The translations under genes were made by a program, and so were the position numbers. Under the pieces are notes generated by a model that was not told the DNA's origin, searched no databases, and saw nothing but the letters and a program-made list of their open reading frames with translations. From a virus, in the IMG/VR virus record IMGVR_UViG_3300030105_001312, positions 1 through 31,566 of that record: a DNA stretch of 31,566 nucleotides; one strand, 5' to 3'. Shown one piece after another: positions 7,855-16,667 of the stretch. Numbering within the stretch: position 1 is the stretch's first letter; each line of letters opens with the position of its first letter.

Positions 7855-10590
7855 TTATAATGGTTTTTTACAATAATGGACTATGTAATATATATTCCAA
7901 AGTAAGTTTTGTGAAGATCCATCAGCCATTTTTACTCTAGGCCATAACATTGCACCAGGAGCTAAGTCTACATTTATTGATTGAGTAATCAAGTAATTAT
8001 TAAATTTAACTAGGGTTTGACCTACTTGAGTTGTTACTACTGTTCCACCATGCCTTTGTGTAATACCGGTTGTTCCTGTTTGATTTAATCTTTCATCTAC
8101 ATCTGCTGCTGATGAGTACCATAGTGAAGCTGAAAGATGATCGGAGGCATCAATAGTTGCATTTGTAGCTCCGCCAACGTATACGTCTATAGATTTTATA
8201 CTAGCAGAGTAATTAGCTCCATGTGGTATTCTCCAACCAGTATTTATATTTGTTCGAGTTTGTACAATATTAGATGTTCCATCATATGCAGTTCCAAAAT
8301 CTTTACCCCAAGTTGTAGCTCCAATTAGACCTGTTGTTGATGGTCCTTGCCAATTGGTATCATCATCTGTATCAGCTTGTACAGAAACTTCCCATTGATG
8401 GTATGTTCCGTCGTATACTTGTGACGCTGATATATTTCCTGAAGCAGATATGTGGCCTGTTACATCAATATGTCCTGATTTGACATTCATAACTTCGGCA
8501 TTATCTGCGTCAAAATGTATTTCATTAGCAGTTTCAAAATCTATTTTAGTTTGTGCGTCTTCTCCTAAAACTAAGTCTTCTGCCAATACAGATGTTACCG
8601 TTGTTAATGAAGCATCTAAGTCATATTCTAAACTACCATCACCAACTGTAACAGTTAATCCATCTCCACCCGTAGGAACTGCTACTGCAGGACCATTTGT
8701 ACCTCCGATTAATAATTGACCGTTTGTTGACATTGCAACTGCGGCTAATGTATCTGTTCCAGAATCTTGAGTTATGATAACGGATTTATCAGCAAATGAC
8801 GTTGCTCCCGTCCCACCTTTAGCTACAGTTACTGTATCTGATAGAGTTGATCCTGCGGCTGTTACTGTTATATTAGCACTACCATTAAAACTTACACCAT
8901 TAATATTTCTTGCAGTATGCAGAGTGGTTGCTGTTGCTGATTGTAAATTAGTTACTGCAGTAGTTGATGCTACTGTAAATGGTGCTGTTCCGGTTGCTAT
9001 ATCTGATTGAAATGTTTCTGCTCTTAACCCATGAGCGCCTATATCTAAATCACCTCCTGCTGTTAAGCTGGTTATACCATCTACAGTACCACCATTAATG
9101 TCTGCTGTAGTAAGAACGGCTGCAGCTGCTGTAACAGTTCCACTTGAACTTATATTACCTGATGCAGTTATGTGACCTGTTACATCAATACCCGTTGTTT
9201 CAACTTCTAATGCCGTTGTGTTAGCCGGCTTTAATTGTATTTTATCATCTGTTCCAAAATCAATATAAGTGTCTGTAGTTCCTCTACCAACTTTTAATCC
9301 TGTATTTGTTACAGATGTTATTGTTGTTTGTGCAGCATCAATATCAAAATCTGCTGTATTCAATGTTAATCCATCACCTGCAGTTAAATTTGTGGCAATT
9401 GTTATTCCGCCATTTGCATTTGTTACTGCTATACCATTTCCGGCAGTTAAAGTTGCAATTGCTGGGCCGTCTGTTCCTCCTATTAAAAGTTCGCCATTGG
9501 CATCCATTGCCACAGCAGCTAAAGTGTCAGTACCTGAGTCTTGGGTTATTATAACTGATTTATCAGCAAATGAAGTTGCGCCTGTACCTCCTTGAGCTAC
9601 GGTAAATGTGGCATCTGAAGCTATTGATGCAGCTGTTACTACGCCACTCCCGCTTATATTACTACCTGTAATATTAGCAAATTGTACATTATCTGTTGTT
9701 CCTACCCCAATTGATGTTCTTAAGGTTGCACCACTTTCAGCTACTGGATCAGTCGAGCCATCGCCTACTATCATTTGTCCGTCTGTTAAGACAGCCATTG
9801 CAGTTATTGCTCCAGTCCCACTTCCTAATAAAACACCCCCGTCGGTAAGTGTCGAAACTCCTGTTCCCCCATCTGTTACTGGTACATCTGTTCCGCCGGC
9901 TCTATAAATTATATTACCTTCAATATTAACATCAGCTGCTGATGCTCTTGTTAAAGATGTGTCAGAAGCATGTCCTAATTCTATTTGACCTAATACTGTT
10001 AAATCGTCTGCAATAGAAGCATCGTCAGATATAACTAAACCTTCTGCCGTAATTATCCCACTAGCGCTTATATTACTTGAAGCTGTTACAGGTCCAAGTA
10101 ATTCTATATTTCTATCAGCTGATCCATTTCTTCCTATTTGAATATTTGTTATGCCAGCTGCGCCAAATACTCTACCTTGAACACTACCATCTGTACTAAG
10201 GGCTAATTGATTGTTTATATTAACTTGACTACCAAAAACACCATTCGATGCGCTTATATTATTAGATGCTATAATTGTTGCTCCGTTAATATTACCACTA
10301 GAACTTATGTTACCTGATGCTGTTATTTCTCCTAATACATTTAATGACGTAATTCCACTTCCGCTTAATACTAATGATCCGGTAATTTCAGCATCGCCGT
10401 TTCTTGTTCCATCCCATTCTGTGATTAGAGAAGATACATTTGTTAAACCACTCCCATCGCCAGAAAAAGCAGAAGCAGACACATATCCACTAGAGCTAAT
10501 GTTTCCAGTAACAATTAACGATCCTGAAACGCCAATTGTTCCCGAAACCCCTACAATTGGGGTAATATTATTTACATTTAAATTACTCAT
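7855..10590 (-). CDS. Large repetitive tail fibre / adhesin protein
   Basis: 911 residues, rich in Gly, Ser, Thr, Ala and Asn, with repeated short units such as SGNISSSG and GHITASGNIS throughout. This is typical of trimeric beta-helical fibres. A longer unit (GGTGATSFADKSVIITQDSG and the following 30 residues) occurs twice, near residues 331-380 and 591-640. The last 150 residues change character (WQGPSTTGLIGATTWG, DVYVGGATNATID, LWPRVKMADGSSQNLLW) and look like a globular C-terminal receptor-binding or tip domain. No S74 chaperone domain is present, unlike the fibre at the right edge. It is placed between the neck/sheath-terminator genes and the sheath. It probably binds the host surface. 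The SD is weak and an ATATTTATA element is at 10609-10617. Confidence 0.8.
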   Translation of the reverse strand: MSNLNVNNITPIVGVSGTIGVSGSLIVTGNISSSGYVSASAFSGDGSGLTNVSSLITEWDGTRNGDAEITGSLVLSGSGITSLNVLGEITASGNISSSGNINGATIIASNNISASNGVFGSQVNINNQLALSTDGSVQGRVFGAAGITNIQIGRNGSADRNIELLGPVTASSNISASGIITAEGLVISDDASIADDLTVLGQIELGHASDTSLTRASAADVNIEGNIIYRAGGTDVPVTDGGTGVSTLTDGGVLLGSGTGAITAMAVLTDGQMIVGDGSTDPVAESGATLRTSIGVGTTDNVQFANITGSNISGSGVVTAASIASDATFTVAQGGTGATSFADKSVIITQDSGTDTLAAVAMDANGELLIGGTDGPAIATLTAGNGIAVTNANGGITIATNLTAGDGLTLNTADFDIDAAQTTITSVTNTGLKVGRGTTDTYIDFGTDDKIQLKPANTTALEVETTGIDVTGHITASGNISSSGTVTAAAAVLTTADINGGTVDGITSLTAGGDLDIGAHGLRAETFQSDIATGTAPFTVASTTAVTNLQSATATTLHTARNINGVSFNGSANITVTAAGSTLSDTVTVAKGGTGATSFADKSVIITQDSGTDTLAAVAMSTNGQLLIGGTNGPAVAVPTGGDGLTVTVGDGSLEYDLDASLTTVTSVLAEDLVLGEDAQTKIDFETANEIHFDADNAEVMNVKSGHIDVTGHISASGNISASQVYDGTYHQWEVSVQADTDDDTNWQGPSTTGLIGATTWGKDFGTAYDGTSNIVQTRTNINTGWRIPHGANYSASIKSIDVYVGGATNATIDASDHLSASLWYSSAADVDERLNQTGTTGITQRHGGTVVTTQVGQTLVKFNNYLITQSINVDLAPGAMLWPRVKMADGSSQNLLWNIYYIVHYCKKPL
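8681..8826 (-). repeat. Internal duplication in the fibre gene, copy B
   Basis: Encodes GGTGATSFADKSVIITQDSG plus about 30 more residues, nearly the same as copy A. The copies differ at scattered, mostly synonymous positions. Confidence 0.8.
9455..9600 (-). repeat. Internal duplication in the fibre gene, copy A
   Basis: Same length as copy B and 774 bases away (258 codons). Protein identity is higher than DNA identity, so the duplication is not recent or is held by selection on the fold. Confidence 0.8.
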
Positions 10591-10608
10591 GTTTTACTGC
10601 CAATTTAT

Positions 10609-10617
10609 TATAAATAT
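10609..10617 (-). promoter_or_regulatory. ATATTTATA element before the large fibre gene
   Basis: The sense strand reads ATATTTATAATAAAT, 18 bases before ATG 10590. Exact core copy. Confidence 0.5.
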
Positions 10618-10654
10618 ATACATTTTAAGTTTCTATATATCAGTTTATATTAAT

Positions 10655-10891
10655 TTAATGGCTAATATTATGTATTACTACATCAGCCCCGGCGCTTATA
10701 GTATAATCTATCCCAGACGCTATTGTTATAGACGGATGAAATTTAGTTACAAAAAGCACTACATTATAATTTTCAGGTACAATTTGATTTTTATCAATTA
10801 TTCTAGAATTTCCAAAACCACCGTCTACACCTAATATTTCTGATGATAATACATCTGATGTTAATTGGTCGGATTTAATATGTCTTGCCAT
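10655..10891 (-). CDS. Small beta-rich virion-associated protein, unknown
   Basis: 78 residues from ATG 10891, which shares one base with the gp15-like stop (TAATG). GGGAGA upstream supports this start over a Met three codons earlier. Sequence: MARHIKSDQLTSDVLSSEIL, then a beta-rich part NVVLFVTKFHPSITIASGID and YTISAGADVVIHNI. The second half resembles a short trimerising or fibre-attachment domain (alternating hydrophobic strands, Gly/Ala turns) but I cannot name a family. It is coupled to the gp15-like gene and is followed by the large fibre gene, so a role in attaching fibres or completing the tail is possible. Confidence 0.7.
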   Translation of the reverse strand: MARHIKSDQLTSDVLSSEILGVDGGFGNSRIIDKNQIVPENYNVVLFVTKFHPSITIASGIDYTISAGADVVIHNISH

Positions 10892-12114
10892 TATGCCCAT
10901 CTCCCATTAATAATAACAGTGTCAGTGCTTTCAATATCATATTCTAATACAGTAGTATCAAATACAATTGTCTGTGTTGCACCTTCATCTGGAGTCCATG
11001 TATAAACTGCTTTGTCTATATACTGACCATTAATATACACATCAAACTCATTGATAGTTGCATATGCTAATGTAGTAGGATTAATTTTAGGTGTGCCGGC
11101 TACAGTAACTGTTGTAGCAGAAACAAACGTTGCAGTTTTGTCTGATAATCCTGTTAAGTATGCCATTGTATTATTGTCAACGGTTGTACTTGTTCCTCCA
11201 CTATTAACTATTACACTTCCACCACCAACTATTGTTTGTGATGCTTTTAATAATTGGGTAGGTATTTTAGTTGTTTCAAAAATACTACTATCCACATCAA
11301 CAACTGTTTGAAACACTAATTTTTTAATTGAATACATTTTCTTTAAGGTTGATATTTTTGTTTGATGCTCTGATAACAATGTTCCTTGTACAGTTAGTGG
11401 TATTGTTGCTCTAACTAAACGATCTTCTCCTACCGTGTTAACAGTTTCAAAACTAAAATTTCCTATAGAAGTTTCATATCGATTTTGTTCATTACCCCAC
11501 GCAAATCGACCATATGGTAAAATTTGGTCTACTAATTCATTCATTTGCGTTGTAAAATCACACCATAACATCATATCATATTCTATAGTAACATATTTAG
11601 GAATATCTACAACATATACTTTTTGTGAATTTTGTTTGATATTTGTAGGTATAGGAAATAATTCATCTTCATATCTATTTCGACTATTATATTTAGATCG
11701 ATATATTAATCGATTATCTGCTAATTGTCGATTAACATCTAACCCTTTCCTATTGTCTCGCTCTTGCATTGAATTTCTTTTAAGCATAATCAATGGTGAT
11801 TGAAGCATTCCCTTTTCATCTCGAATATATCCTAAACGACGTACGTTGTCCCATTTTTCGCCATTTGCAAATACAACAGGAACTTTTATTAAATTTTTGT
11901 TTGCAGTTAATTGAGGTTCTATTTCATTTTCTATATACCATTTAATTGCATAATCTATATCATATACTGTGCGTTGAGCACTTCGTATCACATCATCATC
12001 ACGCCTTTCTTGTTCAGCACGATTTAGTATTTGATCTGCCCCCAATCCTTCAGATCTAGCAGGACTAGGTTTATTTGTTTTACGATCGATATTTTTTCTG
12101 TTATATCTTGGCAT
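10891..12114 (-). CDS. Tail sheath stabiliser / completion protein (gp15-like)
   Basis: 407 residues; T4 gp15 has 272. In T4 gp15 caps the top of the tail and helps join it to the head. Key matches are NLIKVPVVFANGEKWDNVRR (the conserved VP-x-x-[FY]A-x-x-E-x-W block near residue 80), then PKYVTIEYDMMLWCDFTTQM and NELVDQILPYGRFAWGN, equal to the T4 EQILPYF region. The last 140 residues (from about SKTIVGGGSVIVNSGG-like Gly/Thr sequence onward) are an extra beta-rich domain absent from T4, containing NEFDVYINGQYIDKAVYTW. ATG overlaps the gp14-like stop as TAATG with AGAGGAGAT just before, so translation is coupled. Family by motif and order 13-14-15. Confidence 0.75.
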   Translation of the reverse strand: MPRYNRKNIDRKTNKPSPARSEGLGADQILNRAEQERRDDDVIRSAQRTVYDIDYAIKWYIENEIEPQLTANKNLIKVPVVFANGEKWDNVRRLGYIRDEKGMLQSPLIMLKRNSMQERDNRKGLDVNRQLADNRLIYRSKYNSRNRYEDELFPIPTNIKQNSQKVYVVDIPKYVTIEYDMMLWCDFTTQMNELVDQILPYGRFAWGNEQNRYETSIGNFSFETVNTVGEDRLVRATIPLTVQGTLLSEHQTKISTLKKMYSIKKLVFQTVVDVDSSIFETTKIPTQLLKASQTIVGGGSVIVNSGGTSTTVDNNTMAYLTGLSDKTATFVSATTVTVAGTPKINPTTLAYATINEFDVYINGQYIDKAVYTWTPDEGATQTIVFDTTVLEYDIESTDTVIINGRWA

Positions 12115-12635
12115 TAATCTCCTCTATATGCTGGAGAATTATTATCGCCTCCAAATCTTATATCACGAATACCTTGTGGTGTTTGTCTTGTTGCATGTGC
12201 ATCAACTACAATTGAAACACTATATCCATGATCTTCTCCATTTGGCCAAGTTTCTGGATTTTTGCCTGTAAAATATTGATTTGCATCTACGTTGTCTACT
12301 TCAAAGTATTCATTGTCCCAAAACACAATATCTCCAACTTCAGGATAAAAGTCTGATTTAACTAATATGTCTCTGGATATTGCAAATTTTGATGATCGTG
12401 TATATGTATGACCGTAATCATCCATATTAGCATTTTTATCATCTTTAGTAATTAAACAAGGAATTAAAATAGAATCATAATATGATTTGGATTCTGATTC
12501 GCCGTACATGTTTGAATTAGAAGATTCAACAACAAGTTTATAGAATTCAATTTCTGTATCAATTATGGCGTTAATAAGTTCTGAATTAATAGCGGCTAAA
12601 AATTTAGCATCTCGCTGGCCTCCAAACAATGCCAT
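12114..12635 (-). CDS. Neck protein (gp14-like)
   Basis: 173 residues against 256 in T4 gp14. Matches: LINAIIDTEIEFYKLVVES, NMYGESESKSYYDS (the NLYGE-type turn found in this family), then KFAISRDILVKSDFYPEVGD followed by IVFWDNEYFEVDNV, which parallels the T4 stretch with EGDLIYFP..NSLFEI. In T4 gp13 and gp14 form the neck that seals the filled head and accepts the tail. It starts with AAAGGAG seven bases before ATG 12635 and runs into the gp15-like gene with a one-base overlap. Shorter than T4 because a C-terminal part is missing. Confidence 0.72.
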   Translation of the reverse strand: MALFGGQRDAKFLAAINSELINAIIDTEIEFYKLVVESSNSNMYGESESKSYYDSILIPCLITKDDKNANMDDYGHTYTRSSKFAISRDILVKSDFYPEVGDIVFWDNEYFEVDNVDANQYFTGKNPETWPNGEDHGYSVSIVVDAHATRQTPQGIRDIRFGGDNNSPAYRGD

Positions 12636-12647
12636 AATTTATCTCCT

Positions 12648-13874
12648 TTATCCTATGTATATTTTCAATGGAACTTTTCCTAATATTTCCATTTGCTGTG
12701 TTGCTTCTGTACTTTGTCTAGTTAACATTTGTTCTTTAGTTAACTTATCTAAAAATTCTCGAAGTTGTGTTATTAATGCTTCCTTTTCTGATTGACCTTG
12801 TGTTACCAACTCTGTACCATTTAATGTTACTTCACCATTAGGAATTGGAACATTTGAATATTTACTACGAACATATCCTAATGTTTCTTTGACGCTAGCG
12901 GCACCGTATCTATATATCCAACTACGCCCCATATCATTAATATTAGCGTACTTTTGATATGAATATGGTATATTAGATGCGTCTGACACAACACCGTTTA
13001 GAAGTGCGCTATTACCAAATAACACCCCACTATTAGTTTTTTCTTTTTCGAACATGAATTCGAACCACACTGTATCATAAAATGGTGTAGCTACAGTACC
13101 TTGTGTTCCTGGTACTGGATATAATCTAATATCATCTCCGTGAATTTCAAAAGAAAAATGTGATTTTCTTATTCTATCATTAAATTCTATAGTTTGCAAA
13201 CGAAATAAATCCATATGCAATGGCATCATCATAAAATTGACGGATGGAGAAAATCCTCCAAAGTCAAATGCATCCATCATGTTCTGAGAACCCATCCCAG
13301 TTCCAACAAATGGATCAAAGTATCTAACAATTGCTGGAGGAGGATTATGAAGTACTCGTCGTATTTCAACACCATTTCCGTCAGTTACTTCTATACCTAA
13401 TGATGCAGATACTGCTTCTCTAATGCTATATGTTTGTTGACCATCTTTAACATCTATAGATGCAGAATGCCAACGTACATCGCCACCAGAGTCTGCTTCA
13501 GTACCATATGCTTTTGATAATCTAGTTATGTAACTTAAATTACCACCTACCAATGCTCCAGTAAGTCCGTCGTCAGTTAAAAAGCTAGAACCAGTTTCGA
13601 CACCTAAAGTATTTATTAAATTATTAACAATATTAATTTGATTTACTTGATTTGAATATTCTATTACTGCTGCTTCAAAAGCTGTAAAAAAATTAATATC
13701 AATTAATTCAACATCCATAATAGGATATCCAACATGTTGTGCTGCAAATTTTGCGAATCTATCAGCTTCTGATTGAAATGTAACATCTGCATCAAAAAAT
13801 CCAAATGGTGTTTTTCCAGCAGCAAATGAAGAGCTCCCAGGCCAAATTGGTTTATTTTCTGAATAGTCTGGCAT
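12648..13874 (-). CDS. Neck protein (gp13-like)
   Basis: 408 residues; T4 gp13 has 309. The N-terminal block FAKFAAQHVGYPIMDVELID, then FFTAFEAAVIEYSNQVNQIN, matches the family pattern of a helix with G-x-P, then a helix that follows 'L-x-x-x-x-x-x-A-x-x-x-A-x-x-x-Y'. Central beta-rich region includes GQQTYSIREAV-like and FSFEIHGDDIRLYPVPGTQG. The C-terminus has GRSWIYRYGAASVKETLGYV and a helix LITQLREFLDKLTKEQ. The protein joins the portal vertex to the tail. It opens a four-gene unit (13, 14, 15, small unknown), with AAAGGGA before ATG and an AT-rich element at 13891-13899. Confidence 0.72.
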   Translation of the reverse strand: MPDYSENKPIWPGSSSFAAGKTPFGFFDADVTFQSEADRFAKFAAQHVGYPIMDVELIDINFFTAFEAAVIEYSNQVNQINIVNNLINTLGVETGSSFLTDDGLTGALVGGNLSYITRLSKAYGTEADSGGDVRWHSASIDVKDGQQTYSIREAVSASLGIEVTDGNGVEIRRVLHNPPPAIVRYFDPFVGTGMGSQNMMDAFDFGGFSPSVNFMMMPLHMDLFRLQTIEFNDRIRKSHFSFEIHGDDIRLYPVPGTQGTVATPFYDTVWFEFMFEKEKTNSGVLFGNSALLNGVVSDASNIPYSYQKYANINDMGRSWIYRYGAASVKETLGYVRSKYSNVPIPNGEVTLNGTELVTQGQSEKEALITQLREFLDKLTKEQMLTRQSTEATQQMEILGKVPLKIYIG

Positions 13875-13890
13875 TTTTTATCCCTTTATT

Positions 13891-13899
13891 AATAAATAT
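13891..13899 (-). promoter_or_regulatory. Variant ATATTTATT element before the neck genes
   Basis: The sense strand reads ATATTTATTAATAAAG, 16 bases before ATG 13874. The core differs in the last base from the exact copies. Confidence 0.45.
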
Positions 13900-14564
13900 C
13901 AATACTTTTCATTTAGAAGGTTCAAAATCTCTTCTAAAGATTCATGTCGATGATTATCTGTTAAAATAATTTCATTAACGTACTTAGATTCTTTGATTTT
14001 TGGCACTTCATGTATTGCAGAATCATTTCTAAATTTTAAATCTATTTGATATCTGTCGCCACATAATATCATAATACTACGTTTTCCTAAACGACTTACA
14101 ACCATTTGTAGTTGTTGTTTAGTTAAGTTTTGAAATTCATCTACAATACATATCGAATCATCAAAAGTACGTCCTCGAAAGTGTGCTAATGAAACTAATT
14201 CAATATTTTCTTCCTTTTCCATTTTTTCTAATAGTTCTGGTTTATTGTAAACTTTTCTCATATTACTTCGTATTGGAACTAACCATTCACTCATTTTTTC
14301 TTCTAATGATCCTGGTAAAAATCCATTATCTTCTGTTGATACAGTTGGACGAGTAATTATAATTTTATTAATTTCACGTTTAAAATATTTATCCAATGCT
14401 ACTTGCACCGCTAACAATGTTTTACCACTACCAGCTTTACCTAGTATAAAATTAAATGGAGTTGTTAATATTGCAGCCTTTGCAAGTTTCTGTTCGTCTG
14501 ATAATGTAATTGAAAATCTAATACTATTTTTTGGAGGAGTTTTCACTCTATTTATTGTACCCAT
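13899..14564 (-). CDS. phoH: PhoH-like P-loop ATPase
   Basis: 221 residues. Walker A GKAGSGKT at 42-49, Walker B ICIVDE at about 138-143 followed by FQN, and the PhoH signature ITRPTVSTEDNGFLPGSLEE at 69-88 are all clear. A further motif MILCGDRYQID (about 165-175) fits the sensor region. Phage PhoH proteins are common in marine phages; the activity is ATP hydrolysis with a suspected role in RNA handling, but the true job is unknown. It lacks the KH or PIN domains sometimes fused to bacterial PhoH. It lies between the capsid unit and the neck genes and follows a small gene by 15 bases, with AAGG ahead of ATG. The stop overlaps the neighbouring promoter-like element. Family is secure, function is not. 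Confidence 0.93.
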   Translation of the reverse strand: MGTINRVKTPPKNSIRFSITLSDEQKLAKAAILTTPFNFILGKAGSGKTLLAVQVALDKYFKREINKIIITRPTVSTEDNGFLPGSLEEKMSEWLVPIRSNMRKVYNKPELLEKMEKEENIELVSLAHFRGRTFDDSICIVDEFQNLTKQQLQMVVSRLGKRSIMILCGDRYQIDLKFRNDSAIHEVPKIKESKYVNEIILTDNHRHESLEEILNLLNEKY

Positions 14565-14579
14565 ATTATAATAACCTTG

Positions 14580-14855
14580 TTAACTTAATTTAGTAAGAGT
14601 TGTTTGACGATATGACATATCTTTCAATGTTTCTATTTTACCCATGCATATTTGACGTATTGCTTCAAATGTTTGATTTGCTGGATATGGTGTTAGAACT
14701 TTAATTTTAATTAACTCTTTTTTATTTCCCAAGTCTTGTTCTATATGAACCATTAAAACTAAACGGATAGCTCGTATACGATCTAATACATCTACAAGAC
14801 GACCTTCATATCGAATATCTGTATACATTTCATATTTTATTCTTGGAACTGCCAT
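14580..14855 (-). CDS. Small alpha/beta protein of unknown function
   Basis: 91 residues: MAVPRIKYEMYTDIRYEGRL, then VDVLDRIRAIRLVLMVHIEQ and a pattern KIKVLTPYPANQTFEAIRQI. Strand-helix-strand-helix order suggests a small ferredoxin-like fold, but I do not recognise the family. It is the first gene after the capsid terminator and its ATATTTATA element (14871-14879) and precedes phoH. It has no SD (AAAAAAGAAATAAT before ATG). The pairing with phoH in one transcript suggests they act together, which is inference only. Confidence 0.7.
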   Translation of the reverse strand: MAVPRIKYEMYTDIRYEGRLVDVLDRIRAIRLVLMVHIEQDLGNKKELIKIKVLTPYPANQTFEAIRQICMGKIETLKDMSYRQTTLTKLS

Positions 14856-14870
14856 ATTATTTCTTTTTTA

Positions 14871-14879
14871 TATAAATAT
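14871..14879 (-). promoter_or_regulatory. ATATTTATA element before the phoH unit
   Basis: The sense strand reads ATATTTATATAAAAAA, 15 bases before ATG 14855, directly after the capsid terminator and ACTGTTTTC. Confidence 0.5.
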
Positions 14880-14884
14880 GAAAA

Positions 14885-14919
14885 CAGTAAAAAAGGGGAT
14901 GACCGAAGCCACCCCCTTT
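14885..14919 (-). terminator. Rho-independent terminator after the major capsid gene
   Basis: On the sense strand AAAGGGGGTGGC pairs with GTCATCCCCTTT (two G-U wobbles) around a UUCG-type loop, followed by TTTTTTACTGTT. It is the strongest hairpin in the window and sits 53 bases past the gp23 stop. Confidence 0.9.
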
Positions 14920-14971
14920 AAACTCAAATTATTGATTCTTTGAATTAAATAGTATATATACTAATTAACTA

Positions 14972-16636
14972 TTAAAGAGTCTCTAATCCTTTCACATATA
15001 CTTTTCCGTAGAATTCTGGACGAACTACTTTCTTCGCGTAACGTGTCATAACACCTTTACGTGGAGTGAAGTTTACCGGATCATATACTAATGGAGTCAT
15101 GATAAGAGGTACATATGGAGAGAAAACTGCTCCAGTCTCAAGGAATTGTGCTCCTCTGAATCCCATAAGGATTATATTCTCTTTCATGTATGGGTTTTTG
15201 TAAACTGTGTAACGATTATTGATTGCACCAATTTTCTGTACACCTGCCGCAAATTCCATAGAAGTTCCATCAGTGTCTGCAGCAAATCCAGGAATAGATT
15301 CAAGGATAGTTGCAACTGCAGGAGATGTAACTAAGAAGTTAGCACCACCACGCAATGTTTTTTGATGAATTTTGTTTGAAACTTTTTGCAGTTTAGTACC
15401 TAAAGTTTGGAACCATCCACCTTGAGTGTTATAAAAACCACCAGTAGTAGCAGATGTTTGTGTAAATGCACTAACACCATCATAAACTTCATTGTTTACT
15501 GCTGACCAATACTCAGTAGTTGGAGCAGATGAAATCAACATATCAAGAATCTCTAAATCGATCTCCATTGATACATACTCAGATAACATTGAAGTTAATT
15601 CTGCTTCAGCATCAATTGAGTGATAAGCGTTTAAATCTTGAGCAAACTCAGGAGTCCAAACAGCTTTTAGTTTTCTTGTCTTAGCAACAATTGGCTCAGA
15701 TTGAAGTTCCAAGTTAATTTCTGGAATCTCAATATCAGTACCGTCATCAATACCAGTACCAGAAGCAGAACCTTTAAATGGATCTTTATCTTCAAAGTCA
15801 CCTCTAGTAATGTCAGTAGGTTGTTTGCTATAAGATATATCAGTACCAGTATCAGTAGCAGCTTCTTGAGTTTGATTAGTTGCTGAACCAGATATTACAA
15901 ATACAATGTTTCCACCAGATACCACTGTAAATGCTGGGAATGTTGCTGCAAATTTTCCAGCTGTTGAAGATGTAATTGTAAATGATCTTATTGCTTCTGA
16001 ATCTATTCCAGGTAATGAAGATGTTGCAACTGTTACTGTGTGGAATGCTGTTGCAAAATTACTTAAACTTGTAATTTCAGAATCAAAATTAACAGATGCA
16101 GAAGTTATAGCTGCAACTGTGTTTGCAACGTCAGCTACTGCTACCGTAGGAATAGAATATCCAAATCTACCAGCACCATAAAGACCACCCGTTGGGTTAC
16201 CTGTTACAGATGTAGCACCAAATAGAGAGTCAGCGGCATTTGTAGTACCAAATGGATCACCCGTACGATTGTTGTTGTCATCATCAAATCCAGCAACACT
16301 TGTACCGTATTTAAAGTCTAAATAAAATATTAGACCCGATGGTAAATTCATTGGTTGTACAGAAACAAATTCTTTAGCTGCAAATTCAGCAAAGATTCTT
16401 CTTACCAATGGAAGAGCAACACCAGCCCACTCTTCTGAACCAGCTGCTGTACCTGTAGCAGTTGCTTCTTTTACTAATTGTCTTGCTTGATTTTCAAGCA
16501 ACGTAGCCATTCCGGCTTTGTCAGTCTCGCCTCGGAGACCTTCTAAAAGACCTGTTCTTTCCCATTTAGCAACGTGTTCTTTAACAACCGTTCTTTGAGA
16601 AGCGTCAGGACTTTGTAATAATGAATTAAGGCTCAT
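14972..16636 (-). CDS. Major capsid protein (gp23-like)
   Basis: 554 residues against 521 in T4. HK97-fold shell protein. The N-terminus carries the part expected to be removed on maturation; a likely gp21 cleavage site is QLVKE|ATATG near residue 57 (the T4 protease prefers I/L-x-E). Conserved blocks are WAGVALPLVRRIFAEFAAKE, PMNLPSGLIFYLDFKYG, EPIVAKTRKLKAVWTPEFAQ, AEAELTSMLSEYVSMEIDLE and FLVTSPAVATILE. The stretch near residues 140-260 is low-complexity Ser/Thr/Ala sequence, a surface loop or insertion compared with T4. AAGGGA precedes ATG. It follows gp22 by 31 bases and is closed by a strong terminator, so it shares the gp22 transcript. Confidence 0.95.
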   Translation of the reverse strand: MSLNSLLQSPDASQRTVVKEHVAKWERTGLLEGLRGETDKAGMATLLENQARQLVKEATATGTAAGSEEWAGVALPLVRRIFAEFAAKEFVSVQPMNLPSGLIFYLDFKYGTSVAGFDDDNNNRTGDPFGTTNAADSLFGATSVTGNPTGGLYGAGRFGYSIPTVAVADVANTVAAITSASVNFDSEITSLSNFATAFHTVTVATSSLPGIDSEAIRSFTITSSTAGKFAATFPAFTVVSGGNIVFVISGSATNQTQEAATDTGTDISYSKQPTDITRGDFEDKDPFKGSASGTGIDDGTDIEIPEINLELQSEPIVAKTRKLKAVWTPEFAQDLNAYHSIDAEAELTSMLSEYVSMEIDLEILDMLISSAPTTEYWSAVNNEVYDGVSAFTQTSATTGGFYNTQGGWFQTLGTKLQKVSNKIHQKTLRGGANFLVTSPAVATILESIPGFAADTDGTSMEFAAGVQKIGAINNRYTVYKNPYMKENIILMGFRGAQFLETGAVFSPYVPLIMTPLVYDPVNFTPRKGVMTRYAKKVVRPEFYGKVYVKGLETL

Positions 16637-16667
16637 TTTATTTTCCCTTTTTAGTTTTATTAATAAA

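Noticed and set aside
9269-9595. Plus-strand frame across the fibre gene (and others near 8450, 8774 and 9608)
   Set aside because: They are mirror images of the biased codons in the fibre gene. They have no SD, overlap a clear gene fully and end without a pattern.
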